This document shows, piece by piece, positions 21,503 to 32,984 of a DNA stretch of 64,000 bases. Source of the DNA: Cunninghamia lanceolata. Taxonomy: Eukaryota > Streptophyta > Pinopsida > Cupressales > Cupressaceae. Each line of letters opens with the position of its first letter. Within the stretch, counting starts at the first letter, position 1. The stretch lies in the NCBI GenBank assembly GCA_027924645.1, contig BSBN01000187.1, positions 14,650,001 to 14,714,000 of the forward strand, written 5' to 3'. Made by a program: the position numbers and the translations under genes. The notes below the pieces were generated by a model, which was given only the letters and a program-made list of their open reading frames with translations, was not told where the DNA came from and did not search any database.

Positions 21503-24500
21503 TGTGAGGACCACCCTTTTTACTTCTGTTCTTGTCACTATTTACATTACTGTTACTGATATTTTTTTTATTTGTGGGATAGTAGTTCCTGGATTTGTCA
21601 AACTATTAAACTTTATTTTGATTACGGAAAAACTAATTGGGTGATGTTTGGAAAAGTTTACATTTTAGAAAAGTTAATTAGGTGATGATGGAAAATTGTA
21701 ATATGATTTCATTTATGCTATTTAGAACTATGTCATGATAATGCATGTTTTTAAGTTGCTTCGGCTATGATGATTATATTTGAAACTGATCTTGCAATTT
21801 AGTATGCAGGAATTTACTAATCAAACCACAGATTTCGGAGATCATTCCGCACCTTGTTATTGTTATTCCCTGTTAAGCCGATCTGGTTCCACGAGGAACC
21901 AAGATCACTCTGTGTTTGATGTGGTGTTGTAATGTGGTCTTTCATAAGGTCGAATGGGTTGGTCTACCCTCTTGTAACACTGACTTATGATTTGTATTGT
22001 AAAAAGATTAAATTTGAATTTCTTTCTTTTATTTAAATTTTTGAGGCCTTTTCTTGTGCTTTACCTTGACCCCGGGTGTCCTAAGTAGATTAAAGTTGAC
22101 CTTGGGTTATACCCCATGGGTCCAGGGCCCCATTTGGCATGGGTAACCCTTGAGTAACCTCCATCAGGTCATCTTAACTTCACCCTGAAGTTAGGTGACG
22201 AAAATTGGAGGTATGGGGGGGATAGGATGGGTTGTAACAACACCCAACCCATCCCTCTTCAATCCCCAAGGTAAGAGATGACTACAAACCCATCCATTAT
22301 AGAGGAATTGACTTGAAGTCACCCTCACCATTAGTGAGATTCCCCATGAGTTGTGGGGTCATCCATAATGAAAGAAGGAAGAAGAGGCATGGGTCACCTG
22401 TCTTTTCCTCCTTTAACTCCTTTTATTTCTCCCATGCGTAAGAGAAATGACATGAGGAGAGGGATAAGGAGTACTCTAGGGATGGGTAAGTGACATAAGC
22501 CAACACTCATCCCTTGGGACATAATAGTGGTTTTGGGAAGAGTGAGGAGGTGACAAGTGTCACCTCCCCATTCCTCTAAACAAAAAGGTTTTGGGTTATT
22601 TGAATCCCATTTTGGGATGGGAAGGGAGTTAGTTGAATTTTGGAGAGTTTTATTTTTATTGCCAAAATAAGAAAGTTAGCTTTCGGAGAGGAAAAGGAAG
22701 AGGGAGTTGGTGGCTTAGATTGGAGGAGATCTCAGTGAAGCTCTACATCAGTTTCATCCCTGAAGGGCTCTGTAAGGTTGGTTTGGTCTTACCTTCCTTT
22801 CGTATATCTGATTGTTGTATGAAAAGTGTGTGAAAGTTGTTTATTTGCTGTGTTTTTGTTTTGTTTTTGTGGGAACTATTGTCGGGTTGTTGACAGAGCT
22901 TCTCCCACTTGGGAGAAATGCTCATCAAGTTTGGGGTAGGGGAGGAGTGATCCTCCTCGGGTGCATACCTGGGTTCTTCTTTTGGGATGTTGAAAGCCTT
23001 GAGGGCATGTATTTGTGACTGGTTCTTTGACTTGAGAGTCAAATACAGATTCCTTGAAAATTTTGTGATCAAACTTGGTTTGAGGCCAAGAGAAAGTGTG
23101 TTGGTGATATTATCTATAAGGGTGACACTCTAGAGTCGAGTGTGTCCACTCTCCTACCCCTTGTAAAGCTCACTGTTGTTGAGTTTGCGTGTTGTGTAAT
23201 TTACCCACGGGTGTTTGTGTGTTTTGGGTTTGTTGTTGTTCCTTGTTGTGAAGTGGATTGCTTGAGTTACCCAGGTGTGAGTATGATTCTCCCTAGTTTG
23301 GGGGTGACCCTCTTGCGGGTCTACGGTAGGAAGGAGAGCTAGATGAGTGGTGTTTTCTTCTTTGTTTGTTTTTGATACGCAGGTTTTCTCTTGAAGCTTA
23401 TGGTTGGAATTGGAGGAGTGCTGTATTTAGGGAGAAAGAATTTCATCCATGCTATAAGAAGAGTTTGGTTCATTGAGCTACATCCTGTTTAAGTTCATTA
23501 TGGAGGGATTCTCTCCCTCTGAAGTTGTAACAAATTATTGTCTGGGAAGGAGAGAAATTCTTCCCTTCAGTATTGTTGTTGTGTATGGTTTTGCAATTAT
23601 ATTATCAAGTTGTAACTTATTACCAAGTTATATTATCAAGTTGTAAAATCAAATTTGTGTTATTAGATAAATTAGTGAAAATATTAGTTCTTTGTAAATT
23701 TATGAAGATGTAACTTTGCTATTTTATTGAAATGGAAATTGGGATAAAAAGAATTTTTAGAAGTATAACTGTAGTTTATCTCCTACTTATTGCTTTAGAT
23801 TAGATCAAATTAGGAAGGAAAACAAACTTTAATTATTCCTTGTATGAAGATTAGTAAAGATTGTTAAATTTGGGTGATGCATAGAATACTCAATTGTATA
23901 TAAAATTTATTGAAAAGTTAGTTTGTTAAATAGAGATTACTTGAGATTGATTCATTTTAGTGATGCATTGATATGGCAATTGTATATACATTATAGAGTT
24001 AAATTGTTATTTAACCTACAAAATTATTTGTCCATTACCATTAATAATATTGTAATTTTACTAACCTTAATTAGGAGAATAAATGGGAGAAATTGTGATT
24101 ATAAATATATATATATATATATATATATAAAAATGTTTTTAATAAATTATAAATTGTTTATACAAAAAAAAATGAAATTTAATTGCATTGTTTGTGGAAT
24201 GGAAAATACATATGCAAAGAAATAGAAATATTGTATTCTCTTTTTTTTTTAAACAAATATACAGAGAGGGAAAATAAATTAAACAATATAAAGAAAGTTA
24301 TAGAAAAATATGTAAATAAATTAAAAATGAAAAAAAAAAAAATTATAAACAAAATTGCATTTTCGCAGTTTAATGCTGTTTACACAGCATATACAAATTT
24401 GAGTGGTGGTGGGAAGGGTTTAATCCTTCCCACCACCCGCGTCTGAGTTTATTGGGTGTGGGGAGGGGCGGAGCCCCCACCCACACCCCACATAGTGGGA

Positions 24501-26416
24501 TGTGGGTGGGGGCTCCGCCCCTCCCCACACCCCCGCCAGTCCACAACCTCCGCGGGCGACCTCCTTCCGCGGCCTACGAGCCACCACCTCCCACGAAGCT
24601 CCCCACGCTCCCACCAGACCTCCACCACATGGCCCGAACACCACACCCTCTGCGCTCCCACCGCCACAAACTCCACCTCTTGCCCTCCACCATGGATGAC
24701 ACCTCCTCTATGTAGCTCCCCGTACTCCCTGTCTGCGGCCCCAACGTGGCTCCCGCCACCTCAAACCCACCACCTCACACCCAGAACACAAACAAAAAAC
24801 CCTCCTCCCTTCTCTGGCTGACCCTCCTCCATGGCCGCCACCATGAATATAACCTACCACTCAAAAACAAAGGGGGGTTAGGGCACCATTGAAATGACTT
24901 GAGGAATTTAGGGCTTCAGCCCTTCAAAGAAAATACAATTGTATGGGGTTTTTATAAAAAGGAAGACATAATATTGTTTAGATAAATATAAAAAAATAAA
25001 AGAATAACAATTGAAATAATAACAATAGTAATAATAGTATTATTAATAAAATAGTAATAATAATACTAGTAGTAATCACAACAAGATAAATATATTTGTA
25101 TATATATTTATATATGTATATATATAATCCATATATATATGTATATAGATACATACATATATTAATTAGGTGATAAAAGTTATCAGAGAGGCCGTTTTGT
25201 CGTTACAACAACAAGAGAAAATAAAATTATAACTTAAAGGGAGCATAAAGGAATATGCTATATTATTCCTGGAAGAGTTTCTCGGAAGCTTCAACTCTCA
25301 ACGTAATTTAATAACCAGGAAAATGAATAGGAAAATTACGCGTCACCTTGTTTAAAAGAACACTGGAAATAAACTTAAAGAAGCCATCACAAACATTCCA
25401 TGTGAGGCCATTTTAAACTCAACTGTAGTTAGTAAACGTCCAATGGAGGAAACATGAAAGAGAGAAAGAAGAAGAAAAACGAACAATGGAAAACACAGAG
25501 GAGAAAATGCGCAGCATTTCCCACCTAAGATAAGAGAACTAAGTAGATGTACTGTTCCGCTAATTTTGCTTAGGAACAAGTTTAATTAATACAAATGTAG
25601 AGGTGAATCCTAGATTGGAGAAAACTAAGAGACTGAGTCCAGCGAAGTAGTAAACCAGCCTATGTGATCTGGACTATCCAGAAGTTAGGAATAAAGTTAA
25701 AAGTAGATACAGTGATAACTCTGATTGACGTAGAATATGAAGAAAGGATAGGATAAACATAAAGAAAACGTAGAAACCAAAAGAGAGAGACTGAAATATA
25801 AACAAACTAAATTTTAGAGAAATAGTTAAGGTGAGCGTGATAGAAATACAATCAAAATTAAGATCCAGAGAAAAGGAAGAGAGGGTAAATGAACTGTCTC
25901 GTTGAGAATGCTAAGTTCGAAGGAGGAGTATATTTCAGGAAACGAGAAAAGAGGCAGACAATCATGCTTTGTTGAAAAATGTCCCAATAGGGAGATCAAG
26001 TGTAAGTTCAGTATGAACAAGGCATCGTGGGAAGTTGTTAACCTATCAGAGAACCCCATAAGAAGTAGAGTGTTGTATAATTCCCACTTACGCCGTGAGG
26101 CGTTATGCTGCTGAAATCTGTCAAGATTTAGGATTGGGAACCTTGAAATTACAAACTTTGTAGCGACGTTAACCGCGTTGAGGAGACCCCCTAGTTGGAT
26201 TACTTGCGTCTAGATGAACGCAATTGTACTTGTACCCCGCTGACAACTGTAGTGTTTGTGCCTTGAACGTACTCCACCGAGCATGCTTACGCATGCGAGG
26301 GGGTTTCTAGGGAAGCGTGAGAAAATTTTTGATATTTTGTGTCATAACCACATGACTGATGTGGCTATGACACGTGTGATGCATGTTGTGACCACATGGA
26401 AAATGTGGGCATGACA
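21503..26416 (+). mobile_element. 3' LTR of gypsy element F (4,914 bp)
   Basis: Partner of 11635-16497 with the same ends. Differences include transitions in the GC-rich island (24400-24880), often at CpG, and slippage in AT tracts (24105-24130, 25020-25060). The GC island carries the same hairpins (24454-24479 with 24507-24532, here a perfect 26 bp match). Followed by the target duplication ATTTC at 26417. Confidence 0.95.
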
Positions 26417-26421
26417 ATTTC
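26417..26421. repeat. Right target site duplication of element F (ATTTC)
   Basis: Identical to 11630-11634. Confidence 0.9.
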
Positions 26422-27143
26422 TTCCCAATCCCTTGCTTCCTTCCTTCTCTCTTGGTTGATATACCAAGTTTGGGCTATAGGTGTTAATGTCTAGTAGAAT
26501 AAGTGGGTGTATATATTCTTTCTATGTTCTTTTCTATTTTCCCATACCATGCTACTATGCAAGTGGTTAAGTGGTCTTGTGGTAGAGTTTGGCCTTCATA
26601 CTTAGATATTTCTTTGTATTCTCCATGTTCCGGTAAGTATCTCACCTTGATGATAAGATTAAATGTATGCCAATCTTGAACTAAATTTCTATGTGTTGAC
26701 CACCAATTTGTTGCATTACATTCTAATGTATGTTGTATTGCTTGTATTCTGATTTGTTCTTCTACAAAGATTGTCACCATCTCATATAAGTATTATTGTA
26801 GGTCTTTAACTCTTGAAAACTTTGGTAACTTGATATGAGAGATTCCTTTCATAATTTGATTTATATGATGATATCTTCTAGATTCCTCTTCATTTTGGTC
26901 CTTTTTGATGGTACATATCATTTGCAGTGGATTTTCTTCTTATGTAGATGATTGTGGTATGTTTTCTTTACTGGATTGAACCATGCATATCCTCCTAATC
27001 CCTGTCATTCTTTGGGTTTTTAGTTACAATTCATTTTTTATCCATGCTTCTAGGACTTCTTCACTATCAATGCTATCATTCTCATTCTTTGCCTTTATTT
27101 ATCCTGCTGAATTTGGTTCTCCCTCTGTTTCATTTGTTTCCAT
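26417..27143 (-). pseudogene. gag: E1 gag, part upstream of the F insertion
   Basis: Possible start ATG at 27143 on the minus strand (METNETEGEPN). Near 26850 the frame gives HIKLPKFS, and the 98-codon open stretch 26780-26484 has IQHTLECNATNWWSTHRN and DWHTFNLIIKVRYLPEH, the capsid-type pattern (W-W then a hydrophobic helix) of gypsy gag. Several stops lie upstream of 26780. The gene is split here by F; its frame continues at 11629. Confidence 0.75.
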
Positions 27144-28494
27144 CCTTGATATTGTATAAATGTTCTTATGGTAGTTGACAAGGGTTATTGGTCCTCGGCA
27201 TTTAATCATGTTTTCATGTGTCAAATCTAGGGTTGTGTCCTTGGCTATCTGCAATTAGGAATCCTTTAGTTGCCAATCCATTTAACTAATTCTACTAATC
27301 TTATTTGCTATGGAAATTAATGTTGTCGATTTATCTGCTATAAAAGTAAATTCAGAGAATACTGGAAACAAAGCTGAAACAATAAATAGATAACATTGAT
27401 ATATTCTAATCCATTCAACTAAAGCATGCATTTATCTATGAGAAAACAATAACTATCTTCCTAACCAGAATCTAAAATAGAATAATAAACAAACAAATGC
27501 TAGCCTCCTATCTTGATGGTGGGAGTGGGCCCTTGCTCCTCACCCTTAGGACTGAAGACTAAGGTAATAAATCAGTACATGAATGTAATATCACAATTCT
27601 TCAGTCTAAGCCTATCAATATCCTTTTGTATTTAGAAAAGTATCTATATCAAAATGAGATTACAATCATCATCTATATATTTCTTCTCCTTCTACCTTAT
27701 ATATTTATATCAAATCTAATGATGAGATATCACTTATTCTAACTACCATTTTATCTATGAGATAACATGAATCTCTTATTCTATCAATTGTTTAACTGCA
27801 GAGTAAAATCGTGCAATTGAAATAGATTATAGTGGAACAACAGTCCCACTAAATCTAGAGTCTTTGTTTCAAATAACAACTAGGCAGCGAGGCTCTGAAA
27901 TATACGTACTTAATCAGTTTGTCGAGAACTCATGCAAAATCAATAAAAGAGGAATTAAACTTCTAGCAGTTAACTAGAGTCTTCATTCAGTTACTCAAGC
28001 ATTGGCTGAGTAATCCCTGGAGCACTCCAATTGCCACCAGAAGTGTTGACTAATAGCAGCGTTGGAACTCTACATTGTATTAAGGGGGCTCTGAAGGTGT
28101 GTACTTCTATCTACAACTCTAAAGATGTTGCTTATGACTTCAGTCCAGCTCCAGAGATGATTCACCCTTGGTCCTCTTATTTCAAAATCTCTCCAATCAT
28201 ATTGGAAAACATCAAAGATTGGTGTGGCATCCTTCATGTCAGCTCTGGAGATGCTCAAAATTACTTTTTCCTAAACATCTACACCTGTAGATTCAAAAAG
28301 AGAGAATTTATGAATATTTCCATTAAATTGCTGCACATTAGTCCTTCAATCAAAAATCATGACTTTCGGTAATTCATCTCTTATTAATATAATTAGAAAA
28401 AATCTTATCAGTCTACTTTGGTGCAATTATCAAGACAACAGAATAACAAGGATGGAAAAGAGAGGTAAAAAGTTGTATTATCATGGGTGCTACC
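27144..28494 (-). mobile_element. 5' leader and LTR remnant of E1, no gene seen
   Basis: By position this holds the leader, primer site and 5' LTR of E1. I could not place the primer site. The 81 bp LTR start seen at 3843-3923 is not found here, so the outer LTR end is missing, probably removed or displaced at the border with element D at 28495. A 62-codon minus-strand open piece at 28070-28258 (DATPIFDVFQYDWRDFEIRG) looks protein-like but is unrecognised. Confidence 0.4.
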
Positions 28495-30899
28495 TGTTGT
28501 GTGGTTACACAACACGCCCCATTTTGCCTCAGCAAAATAAGGACCCAACTTTGCTAGCTTGTTCCCTTGCTTTTGTGCTCTGGGCGGTAGCGGTAAAAGT
28601 CATATTAGTCAGTATGCATATGCCTAATGTCAGGTATATTTGTGATCTCAAAATCTGAACCAAATCCAAAGTCTGAATATATCCCTAAAAATCTTACCAT
28701 GTGAAAGAGCTTGAAATTCTAGGCATATTTGCCTTTTACATCACCCTGAAATTCGTCCAAATGAGAAGGTTATGGAGGGTCAAACTTCTGGTCAAACTTG
28801 TTGTTGAGGGGGGATCATATTTTAAATATCACCCCAGTGTGGACATGATGACGCCATCATCATCATCTTGATCTTTCGAGGGAGGGTTACTTTAGTCGCA
28901 AGGGTCATATTACATTGATCACTTGATCTTAAATATGACCCTATGTTACAAATATCGCCCTAGCGCTAATATGATGTTGACGTCACTATCATATCCATTC
29001 GATGAGGAAGATCATATTTCTTAATATCCCACATATTGATAATGTGCATCAAGCGGACCCAAAATGTCAATTAAACGGAAGAAATTCATTGTATGTATCT
29101 TACATACAAGCAGACATATAATACTATATGCATCGGGATCAAAAGGTTTTAAAACGTAATGTGCATGTCAAAATATACAAGGCGAATAAAGTGGCGCATC
29201 GATATGACTTTTACCATCGGTGGTGTTTGGTTTTTTCTTCCCGATGGGTGTGGTCTCTCCGATAGGAAGTTTGGTCATCGGCCTAGCTTAAGTCCATCAG
29301 CCTTGTTTAATATTTTCTCCCCGATCTCATGTATTTTGCCGACAGAGATAAAGACTTCGGCTTGACTTCTGGCATAGGTGAAGTAGTGGGTTTGTCACAC
29401 TGAAGGCTTAGTCTCACCGATAGAAGGTGATCAGTGTAATTTGAGACATTAGATTCTAGTGGATTTGTCACGTCGAAGGCTTGATCACACCGATATACAA
29501 GGGTTACATATATTGCAAATATACATTGCCACGGAACTCAAGGAAGTTTTAAAAATGGTTAAGTGCTTGTATCATCCCCGCATATAGCTTTATAAGATAC
29601 AACATAGTATGCATGTCATAGCAAAAGGAAAGGAGGTGGTCATCAGTGTAAGGTATGTATCGGCCATGTCTTGTTTTATCTCCCTAATAGGTGTTGTCAC
29701 CCTGATGGAAGCTCATCGGTATAACTTTACACCATCAGCCATGTCTTGTTTTATCTCCCCAATAGGTGTTGTCTTGCCGATGGATGGTCATCACTGTAAG
29801 GTTTGTTATCGATGGAGGTTTGTTTAATCATTTTGATAGGTCGGGTCTGCCTGATAGAGTTTGCTCATTGGTATAGCTTTACACCGTCGGCCATGTTTGG
29901 TATTTTCTCCTCGATGGTTAAGTGGTTTCTTCGGCATAACTTGTATTGTTGGTAGAGCCTTGTGTTGTCTTGGTGAAAGGTATTGTCTCCCCGATGAGTG
30001 GTCATCGGTATAATTTTAACTATCGGCCATATCTTGTTTGGTCTCGCCGATCATATGCATTTCACTGATGGTGCAAAAGGTGCAAGTGGATGTGCAAGAA
30101 ACCGAACGTGAAAGAATATTTAAAAACAAATAATTCCTTGTACATTTTATTGCCTGTATGTGCATGAGATGCAAGACGGTATATGCAAGGAATGTATATA
30201 GGAGGATTTAAAAGCCCGATATGCAGGGAAATGGGTGTGTAAGGTATGTATCGGCCATGTCTTGTTTTATCTCCCTGATAGGTGTTGTCACCCCAATGGA
30301 AGCTCATCGGTATAACTTTACACCATTGGCCATGTCTTGTTTTATCTCCCCAATAGGTGTTGTATCGCCGATGGATGGTCATCACTGTAAGGTTTGTTAT
30401 TGGTGGAGGTTTGTTTGGTCATTCCAATAGGTTGGGTCTGCCCGATAGAGTTTGCTCATTGGTATAGCTTTACACTATCGGCCATTTTGGTATTTTCTCC
30501 CCGATGGGCATGGTCTCCCCGATGGTTAAGTGGTTTCTTCAGCCTGACTTGTATTGTCGGTAGAGCCTTGTGTTGTCTTGGCGAAAGGTATTGTCTCCCC
30601 GATGAGTGGTCATCAGTATAATTTTAACTATCGGCCATATCTTGTTTGGTCTCACCAATCATATGCATTTTGCCAATGGTGCAAAAGGTGCAGGTGGATG
30701 TGCAAGAAACTGAACATGAAGGAATATTTAAAAACAAAGAATTCCTTGTACATTTTATTACCTGTATGTGCATGAGATGCAAGCCAGTATATGCAAGGAA
30801 TGTATACAGGAGGATTTAAAAGCCTGATATGCAGGGAAATGGGTGGGAATGCAAAGCGATGGAAATTTAGATCCCCTAAATGCATTTTTCTAGTTAACA
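28495..30899 (+). mobile_element. 5' LTR of element D (2,405 bp, with internal duplication)
   Basis: Collinear with 35474-37290. Ends TGTTGTGTGG and TTAACA, giving TGTT/AACA termini. Starts with two adjacent hairpins (28495-28514 and 28521-28538). From about 29200 on it is full of CCGAT/ATCGG words spaced a few tens of bases apart. It is longer than its partner because a 592 bp segment is present twice. The plus orientation is inferred from the TGG that follows the right end and from the ORF inside. Confidence 0.85.
29646..30833. repeat. 592 bp tandem duplication in the 5' LTR of D
   Basis: The unit beginning GTGTAAGG at 29646 begins again at 30238. The two copies are similar over the whole unit, each with the 'gcaaaaggtgca' and 'tgtacattttatt' stretches. 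The join 'aaatgggtg/tgtaagg' shows a GTG overlap. The 3' LTR has only one unit (about 36620-37232), so the duplication postdates insertion or arose in one LTR during copying. Confidence 0.85.
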
Positions 30900-31310
30900 A
30901 TGGTTGACCTGCCTGTTTTGGGCACCATGTATGCATTTAGTACAGATTTGAAACCTAATTGCCTGTATTTGTACATTTAGGGCCTATTTAATGTAATGTT
31001 TATCTTCCTACTGTTTATTAAATGATGAAGATGGTTAATGTTTGTCTGTTTATGGCAGGAGTCTTGGAGCTATTTGGAACTAAAAATTATAGAGTTGCGC
31101 ATAGATGCAACATGAACCTGGGCAATATAAGATATTAACAAATGCACAGTTTGCCAGCTGGAGGATGAACCTAAATCAAAGATGCTGGAATATTCTATGC
31201 CAACTATAGATTGCCAACCTAGCAAAGCACGTGCTATTCATCTGGACCGTTGGTTATTCTGAGAGGATCATGATCATTAGATCATTGTAACTATTTTCTA
31301 GACTCTATTC

Positions 31311-31320
31311 TATAAAAAGG
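31311..31320 (+). promoter_or_regulatory. TATA-like box in D
   Basis: TATAAAAAGG about 1.67 kb before the open reading frame that begins at 32985, preceded by a C/T-rich stretch. A promoter for the ORF, or the promoter of an older LTR, are both possible. Confidence 0.35.
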
Positions 31321-32441
31321 GCCAGAATTTGTCATAGAGGAGGAGGTCACTTATTCAAAATCAGACCAGGCCAATTTAATACAAGAGGTCAAATTGCTGA
31401 GACTAATGAGGATCAAATTGTTGAAACATTAAGGTTCTTTCTTCAGATCACTGTAAATGTACCTGTTCTTGAGTATACTGAATGGATATGAAGCTTTAGA
31501 TTACATCCTAATTGTAAACCTTAAGTAATCTTCAAGTTGATTTCTAGATATGTACTAGTGAATGTTGTGTTCAAATAGAAGCGCTTTCATTTCATTACAT
31601 GTTGTTGTCAATTTTTCCTTTGAAGATTTGCACTAGATCATGTAGATTTGTGGAATATCCTGGTGAAGTATGATTCTATTTTCCTTCTTTTCATTGCATG
31701 TATGGGAACCCATATGTGGATCAGTGATCTAAGTCAAGTAGTTTTGGGAATCTCATTCTTTAACCTTTTTCATCATTTTAATTTCATAAATTCACTTCCA
31801 TAACTACAAATCATGATAAATAATAAGCAGGACAGAGAAATATGCTGACATTCCATAAATAATTGTAAATCCTTAGCATATTCTGAGCAGAAACATGTAA
31901 TGTTGAAAATATCATGCAAATAATTGCAAATAATTGGAGAAATCATGTAAATATTAACTTGTAGGCACATTATTTGACTGAATTCATAAGTGCAGAGGTA
32001 GAATTGTTAAAGATTTATGCAGAGGAGACATAAAGGACAGGATATCATGGAGAAATAATGATGAACTTTGCAGAAATTACTGGAGTATGTAAGGCCCCAA
32101 AATTGAAACAGCAGCACACATCAACCTCTGAGTAACGTCAGAAGATTAAGACCTAATCAATGGAGACTTGGGATCATGAATTCTTTGAATTCATCGTATC
32201 TTTCAAGATGAGTAAAGGTTGTTTTTGATATTATAAGGTAGCTAAACAAGGGGCCGAACCCTTACAAAAAATAGAAAGGCCACAGAGGCAGCCAACCTAA
32301 AAAGTACCTCAAAGCAGAAGCATCAAATACAGATATCCCAGCATAAATAGCATAACCAGCACCTATTAGCTAAGATAATTAAAACAGAGTGGCAAAGTAT
32401 CATCACTGTAAATACAAAAACTAAGGAGGCAGCTTCTCTCC

Positions 32442-32522
32442 TTATTTAGCCATAGTTTTAATAATATTATCCAATTTCCTAGCAAATTCATCATTGTCAG
32501 CATGGGGAACAGCCCCCAGATT
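32442..32522 (-). other. Exon-like antisense fragment in D
   Basis: Twenty-six codons and a stop on the minus strand (it begins NLGAVPHADNDEFARKLDN), directly preceded by a pyrimidine-rich stretch and CTACAG, a fair splice acceptor. The composition is protein-like, unlike the surroundings. It could be a captured terminal exon or chance. The protein is not recognised. Confidence 0.3.
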
Positions 32523-32984
32523 CTGTAGCACAGAGAGATTAAGGAAAATAGAATGAGTAAAGGTTGTTGTGTAACTTTTATTCTATGTTTGTTTATGACT
32601 AACATCATCATCAACATAAATTGGCACTAGAAGGAGGGCTGAACAAAGAATTTATAGATTTCTGCAAATATTACATAAATATTTCATTATTTGAGGTTAA
32701 TGTCTGCAAATATCTCTTATCTGAGAGGTTTTGGTTGCATCTTTACAAAGATATAGCTGAAAGCTTCAAAGATTAGTTTGATTTTCTAAACTTTCAAGTT
32801 TTATTCTGAGATATGATGGATCTCCTTAAAATTTCAAAATCTTAAAAAATTGGAAATAGAGTTTCATTTTGATGGATGCATATGAAGACAATTATCAAAT
32901 TAACATTCCTTTATTTTAGAAAGCATTGAATAGGAAGCTTTATCCTCAATGTTTACCTAACTTTGGTTTATCCACTTGTTGCAG

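Larger units (their letters stand above)
30900..32984 (+). other. D internal region without recognised gene
   Basis: Starts with TGGTTGACCTGCC at 30901, one base after the LTR. A TGG here is where a primer site would begin, but I cannot name a matching tRNA. A promoter-like TATA box is at 31311. No gag or pol motif is seen in any frame. A 27-codon minus-strand exon-like piece is at 32442-32522. The right end, 'tttggtttatccacttgttgcag' region ending at 32984, looks like a splice acceptor for the ORF that follows. Confidence 0.45.

Noticed and set aside
27238..27263. A near match of about 19 of 20 bases with the minus strand at 7038-7057 (GGCTATCTGCAAT...)
   Set aside because: Similarity stops at 20 bases on both sides and the surroundings are unrelated, so chance cannot be excluded.
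28031..28372. 113-codon plus-strand ORF
   Set aside because: No recognised motif; it overlaps a better looking but also unassigned minus-strand piece in the leader of E1.
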